Positions 34,587 through 42,011 of a stretch of 64,000 nucleotides of DNA are shown one piece after another. Source of the stretch: Mucilaginibacter sabulilitoris (lineage in GTDB: Bacteria > Bacteroidota > Bacteroidia > Sphingobacteriales > Sphingobacteriaceae); the NCBI RefSeq assembly GCF_034262375.1, contig NZ_CP139558.1, positions 3,038,001 through 3,102,000 of the forward strand, in the 5' to 3' direction. How positions within the stretch are numbered: the first letter of the stretch is position 1; every line of letters begins with the position of its first letter. The position numbers and the translations under genes were made by a program. The notes beneath the pieces were generated by a model. That model was not told the DNA's origin, ran no database searches, and was given only the letters and a program-made list of their open reading frames with translations.

Positions 34587-34927
34587 GACCACCTTCGGTT
34601 AACTAAAAATATGCGCAATATAATCAATAGCCAGCACCAACAAGCAAGACTTTTTACAGACTTACTGCATCTTAATGTTGACATGATTATTTACTCAGGG
34701 ATTTTAACGCCGGTTTTTTTCATAACGGCTAATGGGCAGCTGGCGTATGGCTTTGTGCAACACAAAGCCATTTCTTATCCCTTACAAAATCCCATAAAAA
34801 ACATTATCTGCTACCCGGAATGAATACAGGGAAACGGCAGCCCAAGATCAGTTTTTAGTTAATTCGCGTTTGCCGGCTGCCGTTAATTTTTTGTTTTAGT
34901 CGCTCATCTCAATAATTGCCTTACTTC
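34587..34927 (+). other. Long structured leader before susC, with a terminator
   Basis: About 340 bp separate the operator from susC. It contains a perfect 11-bp hairpin (34747-34757 with 34761-34771, ATGGCTTTGTG arm) and a second stem ACGGCAGCC/GGCTGCCGT (34834-34842 and 34875-34883) followed by TTTTTTGTTTT, which looks like a terminator. A 70-codon frame (34611-34823) has an ATG but no recognisable features. The stretch may be a regulatory leader RNA or a small RNA upstream of susC. Confidence 0.5.
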
Positions 34928-37900
34928 ATGAAAAAATTAACGATTAACCTCGTAATGGCTGTCTTTTGCCCAAAATGGCCTTTACTGAAACCAAAAATAC
35001 CTGGGGCGCTCATTTTGATATTCGGACTTTTGATTGTCCAACCAAGCTATTCCCAACAACTCAAAATTCGTTCAATATCCGGAAGAGTATACTCAGCTGA
35101 TGACCATACACCGCTCCCCGGAGCAACGGTTGTGGATAGCAAAACAGCTAAACTAACTGTGACCGATGCTAACGGAAGATTCAAAATATCGAGTACCGAT
35201 ACCAGCGGCATTCTAAAGATTTCCTTTATAGGGTACAAATCTGTACAAGTCGGATTTGGGAATTCTAACCTAAACGATTTGACCATTTACATGATCTCCG
35301 ATGCTTCAGTCCTCAAAGAGGTCATCGTTTCAACCGGCTTTCAAAAATTGCCTAAAGAAAGAGCGACAGGATCATTTGTACAAATTGACAGCGCTTTAAT
35401 AAACCGGCGTGTAAGTACAGATATTTTAAGCAGACTTGAGGGCGTTGTACCAGGCTTGCTTTTTAACAGGAACTCAGTCAGTTCAGCAAACGGGTCAACC
35501 GATATTGGTATTCGCGGGCATAGTACGCTCTTCTCAAATGACCAGCCGCTGATCGTTTTGGATAATTTCCCCTACGATGGGGATTTGAATAATATCAATC
35601 CTAATGATGTAGCCAGCATAACAGTATTAAAGGATGCCGCTGCCGCGTCAATTTGGGGCGTCCGCTCCGGAAACGGGGTGATTGTGGTTACCAGCAAGAA
35701 AGGGAAAATGAACCAAAAGCTGGCTGTCGAATTCAATTCCAATTTAACCATTGGTCAGAAGCCAAATTTGTTTTATGACCCCAACTTTCTTAATGCCAAT
35801 GATTTCATCAACATAGAACAAACGCTTTTTTCAAGTGGGTTTTACAACAGCGCACTGAGTTCAGGCTACCAGGTTGTTTCGCCCGTTGTTCAAATCCTGG
35901 CGAACCAGCGCGCAGGAACGATTTCCGCAGCAGACGCGACCGCTCAAATTAATGGATTAAGGGGGATCGATATCCGGGATCAGCTTCAACAATACTTTTA
36001 CCGAGCATCGGCTGACCAGCAATACAACCTGAATTTTCGCGGCGGCGGCACGAACAGCGATTATTTCCTTTCGCTGGGGTATGATAATGATTTAAGTAAC
36101 CAAGTGGGCAATTGGAATGACCGCATCACTATTAACAGCAGTTATAACTTTTACCCGATTAAAAATTTACAGCTATCTGCTGGACTCTTTTACACCAAAA
36201 CCGATAGCAAGGAAAATAGCCCATTAATGGGTATAAAAAGTATTAATGGTAAAAGTCAGGTGTATCCTTATGCCCAGATTGTTGATGCCAGCGGAAATGC
36301 GTTGCCGATTGTACATGGCTATGCCCAAAGCTTTATTAACAGCCTCGCAAATGCAGCCTATCTTGACTGGAATTACCGGCCATTGGATGAGCTACATAGT
36401 GCAGATAACAGTTCCGGATCATTTGATAACCGGATCAATCTCGGATTAAAATATACGCTGCCTGCCGGATTGAGCGCCGAACTAAAATATGTTTTTGAGA
36501 ACACGGAATCATCATACAATAATTATTATAGTCAGGACACCTATTACGCCAGAAACCTGATTAACCAGTTCACACAGAAGAATCCCGACGGTTCATTATC
36601 CTACCCCATACCTGTTGGCGGCGTATTACAGCAATCCAATGCTTCGCTTAACTCCCAGCATTTGCGCGGGCAGTTGAATTACTCCAAAGATTGGAACCAA
36701 AAAAGCTTTTTTACAGCAATCATCGGTTCCGAATGGAGTTCCACTGTGAATAAATTGAATGATCCGACAACTGCATACGGTTATAATAAAAACACCGCAG
36801 CTAATTATTCCAACATAGATTACCTCTCTTATTATAGCCTGTATCCGCGAGGAACAGGGTCGATGCAAATCCCGAACGGTCAAGGCTTTTCTCAGACCAC
36901 GGATAATTTCATTTCTTATTTTTCAAATGCAGCTTATACGTATGATAAAAAATATACTTTATCAATTAGCGGGCGAATAGATAAATCCAACCTGTTTGGC
37001 GTTAACACCAATCAGAAGGCGATACCACTATATTCAGCAGGGCTTTCGTGGGATATCGGCAAGGAGAATTTTTATAGGGTATCATGGCTTCCCGATGCCA
37101 AATTCAGGCTGACTTTTGGATACAACGGCAATATCAATAGAACCGCGACAGCAGTCACCACTTTGAAGGAATTAAGCAACGCCTATTATACCGGTACTCC
37201 CTATAATATCATCGCCAATCCCGGAAATCCCAATTTGCAATGGGAAAAGGACCGGATAATAAATTTGGGCTTTGACTTTGGCTCGAAAAACCATGTGGTA
37301 AACGGGACGATTGAGTTTTACTTCAAACAAGGTGACAATCTATTTGGAAGTACCTCATTGCCTCCATCCACCGGATTCAGTTCATTTTTTGGAAATACCG
37401 CAAGCACGACCGGGCATGGTACGGACATTACCATCAATACACGGAATATTTACCATACTAATTTCAAATGGCTGACTACATTTTTGTATAGTTATGCTTT
37501 TGATAAGGTAACGAAGTATGGCGTCCAGTCAACACTTACATCATACCTGACACAAGGTGATGGCAATACCGGTGTAATTACACCATTGATCGGCGCACCG
37601 CTGTTTGCCATTTCCAGCTTTAAATCAGGGCCACTGACCCATAACACCGGCGATCCGCAGGGTTACCTCAATGGACAATTGAGCACAGATTATTCCAACA
37701 TCATCAAGAATACATCCATTGGCGATCTGCTGTACAACGGCCCTTCAAGACCTACATCCTTCGGATCGCTCCGAAACAGCTTCATTTACGATGGCTGGTC
37801 ACTTTCCTTTAACATGGTTTATAAGCTTGGATACGTTTTCAGGCGATCATCAATACAATATGGCGCGCTGTTCAACAACTGGCTGGGCAATAAGGATTTT

Positions 37901-38257
37901 ACGAAACGCTGGCAAAAGCCAGGTGATGAACTGAATACCTCAGTACCTTCTATGGTACTACCACTGGTCAATGACAACCGCGACTTCTTTTATACTTTTT
38001 CTCAATCGTTGGTTGACAATGGCGGCCATATCAGGCTTCAGGATATCGCGCTGAGTTATGATCTCACAAAATCGCTTTGGAGGAACTCTCCATTTATCAA
38101 TTTGAGCATTTATGGGTACGTAAATAACGTGGGTATTCTATGGAGAGCAAATCACGACGGCCTCGATCCGGATGTGTATTCCCTTGCAGGTGGCGGCATG
38201 ACCAGCCTGCCTCTGCCGCGAACCTATTCAATTGGTCTCAAAACGAATTTTAAATAA
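34928..38257 (+). CDS. SusC/RagA-type TonB-dependent outer-membrane transporter
   Basis: 1109 residues from ATG 34928. After the signal segment (about 1-42) comes a carboxypeptidase-regulatory-like domain (ISGRVYSADDHTPLPGATVV, GFKISSTD type, about 50-125), then the plug (EVIVSTGFQKL, GSTDIGIRGHST, VLDNFPYDGD, about 130-260) and a 22-strand barrel ending in LPRTYSIGLKTNFK. It pairs with the SusD gene 8 bp downstream. SusCD pairs import glycans or peptides. With a LanKC gene nearby, a peptide or siderophore-like substrate is conceivable; that is inference. No anti-sigma/ECF pair is present. Confidence 0.93.
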   Translation: MKKLTINLVMAVFCPKWPLLKPKIPGALILIFGLLIVQPSYSQQLKIRSISGRVYSADDHTPLPGATVVDSKTAKLTVTDANGRFKISSTDTSGILKISFIGYKSVQVGFGNSNLNDLTIYMISDASVLKEVIVSTGFQKLPKERATGSFVQIDSALINRRVSTDILSRLEGVVPGLLFNRNSVSSANGSTDIGIRGHSTLFSNDQPLIVLDNFPYDGDLNNINPNDVASITVLKDAAAASIWGVRSGNGVIVVTSKKGKMNQKLAVEFNSNLTIGQKPNLFYDPNFLNANDFINIEQTLFSSGFYNSALSSGYQVVSPVVQILANQRAGTISAADATAQINGLRGIDIRDQLQQYFYRASADQQYNLNFRGGGTNSDYFLSLGYDNDLSNQVGNWNDRITINSSYNFYPIKNLQLSAGLFYTKTDSKENSPLMGIKSINGKSQVYPYAQIVDASGNALPIVHGYAQSFINSLANAAYLDWNYRPLDELHSADNSSGSFDNRINLGLKYTLPAGLSAELKYVFENTESSYNNYYSQDTYYARNLINQFTQKNPDGSLSYPIPVGGVLQQSNASLNSQHLRGQLNYSKDWNQKSFFTAIIGSEWSSTVNKLNDPTTAYGYNKNTAANYSNIDYLSYYSLYPRGTGSMQIPNGQGFSQTTDNFISYFSNAAYTYDKKYTLSISGRIDKSNLFGVNTNQKAIPLYSAGLSWDIGKENFYRVSWLPDAKFRLTFGYNGNINRTATAVTTLKELSNAYYTGTPYNIIANPGNPNLQWEKDRIINLGFDFGSKNHVVNGTIEFYFKQGDNLFGSTSLPPSTGFSSFFGNTASTTGHGTDITINTRNIYHTNFKWLTTFLYSYAFDKVTKYGVQSTLTSYLTQGDGNTGVITPLIGAPLFAISSFKSGPLTHNTGDPQGYLNGQLSTDYSNIIKNTSIGDLLYNGPSRPTSFGSLRNSFIYDGWSLSFNMVYKLGYVFRRSSIQYGALFNNWLGNKDFTKRWQKPGDELNTSVPSMVLPLVNDNRDFFYTFSQSLVDNGGHIRLQDIALSYDLTKSLWRNSPFINLSIYGYVNNVGILWRANHDGLDPDVYSLAGGGMTSLPLPRTYSIGLKTNFK

Positions 38258-38265
38258 CCGGAAAG

Positions 38266-39642
38266 ATGAAAACTCGAAATCAATTTTATTTATTGTCCCT
38301 TTTGGTTATTGGCGCAGCAATATTGTCCGGCTGTAAAAAGCAGGACGACCTATTAAATACAAAGCCCAACCAGGCGTTAAATGTTCCAACTACATTGAGC
38401 GATCTGCAATTGCTGATCAATAATCAAAACGTTTTTAACCGGAACTATCCATCGCTCGGGCTGGTATCGACTGACGATTATTTTGTTGACCCAGGCTTGT
38501 GGGCTGGCAGTTTCACAGCAAGCAAAAATGCCTATATATGGGCAAGAGAGCTGTATGCAGCCAACTCAAACGTCGCCGACTGGAACTTTCCCTACCAGGC
38601 AGTATATTATGCCAACACCATATTAAATGTCCTGCCATCAATAAAGACGTCGGGCAACCAACAGACACAATATAATACGATAAAGGGATCAGCCTTATTT
38701 CATAGGGCAATATCGTTTTATAACCTGGTGCAAGCTTTCGCTATGCCTTATGATTCAGTAACGGCTATTAAGGACTTAGGAATACCGCTGCCCTTAACGC
38801 CCGATCTAAACTTTAAGGCCCCCCGGTCAACCGAAAGTCAATGTTATGACCAGATAATAAATGATCTCATTGCGGCAGTTCCCTTATTGCCTGATCAGCC
38901 TACGGTTAAAACGATGCCATCAAAGGCGGCGGCCTTTGGTCTTTTGTCACGCATCTACCTGGTCATGGGCAATTATTCCAAATCACTTCAATATTCGACC
39001 AGTTGCCTCGGATTATACAGCCAGCTTCAGGACTTTAACAAACTCAACCCCTCAGCTTTCCCGGTATATCCAAATTTTTCACCGGAAGAAATATTTCATG
39101 CCAGCATGAACGGTTATGACGAAAACGGTTTTCAGGCCCAGGTTGACAGTAATGTTTACAAATCTTTTAATGATCCGAATGATTTGCGTCTGGCTATATT
39201 TTTTTACAACAATGGTGGTGAGATTGAATTCAACAGCCAGTTTGATTACAATAATGCACTTTCAGCACCCATTGCCACAAATGAAATCTTGTTGACAAAA
39301 GCAGAATGCGAGGCCAGACTCAATAATGTAGCAGGTGCCATGACCGATCTGAATGCTCTTTTGGTAACCCGGTGGGTTACCGGCACCTATCTTAATTTAT
39401 CGGCAAGCTCAGCCGACGATGCGCTGCTTCAGATATTAAAAGAACGGCGAAAGGAATTACTATTTACGGGGCTTCGTTGGAGCGACTTAAGGAGGTTAAA
39501 TAAAGATTCGCGATTTGCGATCACCTTGTACAGAAATATTAATGGAACGATTTATTCACTGCCACCCAATGATCCGCGGTACGCGCTTCCGATACCTGAT
39601 AATGAAATCAATTTAAATCCCATCCCACAGAACCCACGCTGA
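38266..39642 (+). CDS. SusD/RagB-family surface lipoprotein
   Basis: 458 residues with lipobox LSGC (Cys22 or 23) in MKTRNQFYLLSLLVIGAAILSGCKKQ (start only). It has the SusD-like helical repeats and the typical C-terminal RKELLFTGLRWSDLRRLNKD, then LPIPDNEINLNPIPQNPR. It forms the lid on the SusC barrel and binds the imported ligand outside the cell. It lies 8 bp after susC and 22 bp before the thioredoxin-like gene, so the three form one operon. Confidence 0.93.
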   Translation: MKTRNQFYLLSLLVIGAAILSGCKKQDDLLNTKPNQALNVPTTLSDLQLLINNQNVFNRNYPSLGLVSTDDYFVDPGLWAGSFTASKNAYIWARELYAANSNVADWNFPYQAVYYANTILNVLPSIKTSGNQQTQYNTIKGSALFHRAISFYNLVQAFAMPYDSVTAIKDLGIPLPLTPDLNFKAPRSTESQCYDQIINDLIAAVPLLPDQPTVKTMPSKAAAFGLLSRIYLVMGNYSKSLQYSTSCLGLYSQLQDFNKLNPSAFPVYPNFSPEEIFHASMNGYDENGFQAQVDSNVYKSFNDPNDLRLAIFFYNNGGEIEFNSQFDYNNALSAPIATNEILLTKAECEARLNNVAGAMTDLNALLVTRWVTGTYLNLSASSADDALLQILKERRKELLFTGLRWSDLRRLNKDSRFAITLYRNINGTIYSLPPNDPRYALPIPDNEINLNPIPQNPR

Positions 39643-39664
39643 AGTAAAGTTAACACGGATTATT

Positions 39665-41113
39665 ATGAAAACGATAACATTGATTTGCCTGCTCATGACG
39701 AGCACTGCGATGGCTTTTTGCCAGCGGCAAAGGACAATTTTAACAGGTGATTTTCCGCACCTTAAGAACGGGGACACTGTAAGTTTATTGGTTTACAAGT
39801 TTGGGGAATTCCCTTTCAATGCCAAAGAATTACGCAATTCATATTCATCAGCCGTGTCAGATCATCATTTCACTATTAACGTTTCCTTACAAGACAATGG
39901 GCCCTATGAATGTCGTTTGATCATCCCGAAACTACGGATAACGCCCAATATATTTATCGTTGAAAAAGGCGACTCGCTTCACGTAACCGGCACAGACATT
40001 TCCTTAAATGATGTTACTGGTAAAGGAGCGCTAAAAACTAATGTGTTGCGACAAATGGATGGGATTTGGAATTCGTTGGCTCAGGAAGCTGCAACGAAAA
40101 GCCGGCATTTATCGGTTGCATCCGGATTTGAGTTAGTTATTGAAAATTCACAAAAAGCCATAACCCTTTGCAGAAACTATGTAATTAAGCAAAGGAAACT
40201 CAATCCTGTAGATCGGAACTTATTAATGGCTTATGCCCAAAACCCCATTTGGGACATTTATGACGTTATTTATTTTGGTGATTACAATTCTAAGCAAAAA
40301 GACACCATCCGGAAACAATTAAATGATGTATGGCTCCCTTTCAGAAATAAAAATTTAAAGTCGTCTGATCTAAAATCCATGATTCATGATTACCGTTATG
40401 CACAAAACATGATCAAGGACTATTCATTGCGCCAAATAGCTGAAAAACATGATTTTGGCGCATTGAGTGACAACACGGACCTTTGGAAAAAATATCAGTA
40501 TTTCAAAAAACGCTATACTGGCCTCGTAAGAGAAAAATTGATCGCAGCGTTAATGTTATCCGCACCCAAGTCGAATGATATTGCCATTTGTTACGATGAT
40601 GCAAAAAAGTTCCTCACCCAAAAGAACTTCAAAACCGCTCTTGATTTGTATTGCCAGTCACTTCCTGGTACTCCAGCTTACAATTTTACACTGCTCGACT
40701 CAAACAAAACTGCTCACCATTTGGCAGATTTTAAGGGTAAAGTGCTAATACTTGATTTTTGGTTTACTGGCTGTGGTAATTGCCGGGAACTTACTCCCAA
40801 ATTAAGAACAGTTGAGGAGCAATTCAAAAATGATCCCAGGGTACTGTTTGTCAGCATAAGTTCAGATAAAAACTTTGAACTTTGGAAGAGCAGTTTGCGC
40901 GGAGGCCTTTACACGACGTCCCCGTCAGAATTTAATCTTTATACCGGAGGAAATGGTATGTCTGACCCCTTATATAAAAAAACCAATACCTATAGTGCCC
41001 CGACGTTAAAGTTAATTGATGCAAGGGGAAACTGGTGTGAAAACCCAATAGATTGCCGCTTCGACGATGGAAAAGACCTGATTGCAAAGGTCAAAAAAGC
41101 GTTAGGTGATTAA
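39665..41113 (+). CDS. TlpA-like thioredoxin-fold protein with DUF4369-like N-terminus
   Basis: 482 residues with a signal peptide (MKTITLICLLMTSTAMAFC). The middle is long and helical; the C-terminal thioredoxin domain (about 345-482) has FWFTGCGNCRELTP with the CxxC pair. Such proteins reduce or isomerise disulfides in the periplasm and often accompany SusCD operons with MauE-like proteins. Here the MauE-like gene is on the opposite strand downstream. The substrate may be the Cys-containing exported peptide at 41200; inferred. Confidence 0.88.
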   Translation: MKTITLICLLMTSTAMAFCQRQRTILTGDFPHLKNGDTVSLLVYKFGEFPFNAKELRNSYSSAVSDHHFTINVSLQDNGPYECRLIIPKLRITPNIFIVEKGDSLHVTGTDISLNDVTGKGALKTNVLRQMDGIWNSLAQEAATKSRHLSVASGFELVIENSQKAITLCRNYVIKQRKLNPVDRNLLMAYAQNPIWDIYDVIYFGDYNSKQKDTIRKQLNDVWLPFRNKNLKSSDLKSMIHDYRYAQNMIKDYSLRQIAEKHDFGALSDNTDLWKKYQYFKKRYTGLVREKLIAALMLSAPKSNDIAICYDDAKKFLTQKNFKTALDLYCQSLPGTPAYNFTLLDSNKTAHHLADFKGKVLILDFWFTGCGNCRELTPKLRTVEEQFKNDPRVLFVSISSDKNFELWKSSLRGGLYTTSPSEFNLYTGGNGMSDPLYKKTNTYSAPTLKLIDARGNWCENPIDCRFDDGKDLIAKVKKALGD

Positions 41114-41154
41114 GCTGTATTAATTATATTTGAAATAAACATTCCCCTTAATTT

Positions 41155-41193
41155 ATAACGCCCTCTGCCAAAGTGCAAAGGGCGTTATTGCTT
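41155..41193. terminator. Terminator between the thioredoxin gene and the exported peptide gene
   Basis: ATAACGCCCT (41155-41164), a 14-base loop, AGGGCGTTAT (41179-41188), then TGCTTTT. It serves the two convergent genes. Confidence 0.75.
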
Positions 41194-41199
41194 TTCGGC

Positions 41200-41469
41200 C
41201 TACCTGTAAACCTGGTTGGTCACAGTTTGATTTGCTGGCATTTGCCCGTTGGTGGGTGGAGTTGCGGTCACAATTGTACAGGCAACATTCTGAACCGTCG
41301 ACTGACAGCTTTTGTGTGCAGGCGGCGTGGTTTGCCAGATAAAGCTGCTTCCCGACTGTACAGCGTAATAAGTAGTTAAGTTTTTCTTACCTGCATGGTT
41401 AAATGCAAATGCGCTGCCAATACTGCCTACTGCAGCCAGTGCCATAAAGGCCATTTTTACACGTTTCAT
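41200..41469 (-). CDS. Small exported Ser/Thr/Cys-containing peptide (DUF6520-like; possible RiPP precursor)
   Basis: 89 residues with a Sec-type leader (MKRVKMAFMALAAVGSIGSAFAF). The mature part is rich in Thr, Ser and Gln, with Cys55 and Cys64 (KSCQSTVQNVACTIVTATPP). The S54-x2-S57-x6-C64 spacing is near, but not equal to, the S-x2-S-x(2-5)-C pattern of class III lanthipeptides. It resembles the small DUF6520-type exported proteins of Bacteroidota. It is the last gene of the LanKC-MauE operon (85 bp after the MauE-like gene). A Sec signal on a lanthipeptide precursor would be unusual, so the substrate idea is a hypothesis. Confidence 0.7.
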   Translation of the reverse strand: MKRVKMAFMALAAVGSIGSAFAFNHAGKKNLTTYYAVQSGSSFIWQTTPPAHKSCQSTVQNVACTIVTATPPTNGQMPANQTVTNQVYR

Positions 41470-41554
41470 AATGGTATTTATTTAAGTTAAAAATTACCGG
41501 TTTTAAAACTCAGGACCAGCTTTAACCTGATTTCGCGCGTGAAATATTTTTTAT

Positions 41555-42001
41555 TTACTGTGAACTTCTAATCTGATAGCTTTTATTAGGCTGATTTTCA
41601 ACCGTAATTTTTAAAGCAATAATGGCAATGGCAATAAAAAACAGGTTGAACAATAAATGCTGAGGCCAGCTCATCAGCCTGATAATTCCGCCGCAGGTGC
41701 ACGGCACCATTGGAAATAGGTGCAATAAGATCGCAACGATGTATAAAGTAAATGCCGTCATTAGCCCGACTGTTGCTTTCAGGCCAGTGACCTTGGTCTT
41801 GTCTATTGCAAGTAAAATAGCGACTATGATTTCCATTGGCGGTAAAACGAAAACCAGGGCATCGCTAAACCATGAAGGGAATGGCTGGTTGTGCATGGCT
41901 CTTTGATAGCCCGCGAAATCAACGTATTTACTAAAACTGGCATAAAGGAGCATCATGAAAATGAGTGCAACCATAATATCTGCAATGAATTCCTTTTTCA
42001 T
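41555..42001 (-). CDS. MauE/DoxX-like membrane redox protein
   Basis: 148 residues with four hydrophobic spans and the cysteine motif PCTCGGII near residue 105, followed by SWPQHLLFNLFFIAIA. This is the Bacteroidota MauE-like pattern: an inner-membrane partner of thioredoxin-fold proteins in disulfide chemistry. It lies 10 bp after the LanKC gene and before the Cys-containing exported peptide gene, which fits a role in disulfide formation of that peptide. The pairing is inference. Confidence 0.85.
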   Translation of the reverse strand: MKKEFIADIMVALIFMMLLYASFSKYVDFAGYQRAMHNQPFPSWFSDALVFVLPPMEIIVAILLAIDKTKVTGLKATVGLMTAFTLYIVAILLHLFPMVPCTCGGIIRLMSWPQHLLFNLFFIAIAIIALKITVENQPNKSYQIRSSQ

Positions 42002-42011
42002 GTGAGTCTAA

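Noticed and set aside
34611..34823. 70-codon gene between the operator and susC
   Set aside because: It has an ATG but a perfect 11-bp hairpin inside and no recognisable feature; kept only as part of the leader region.
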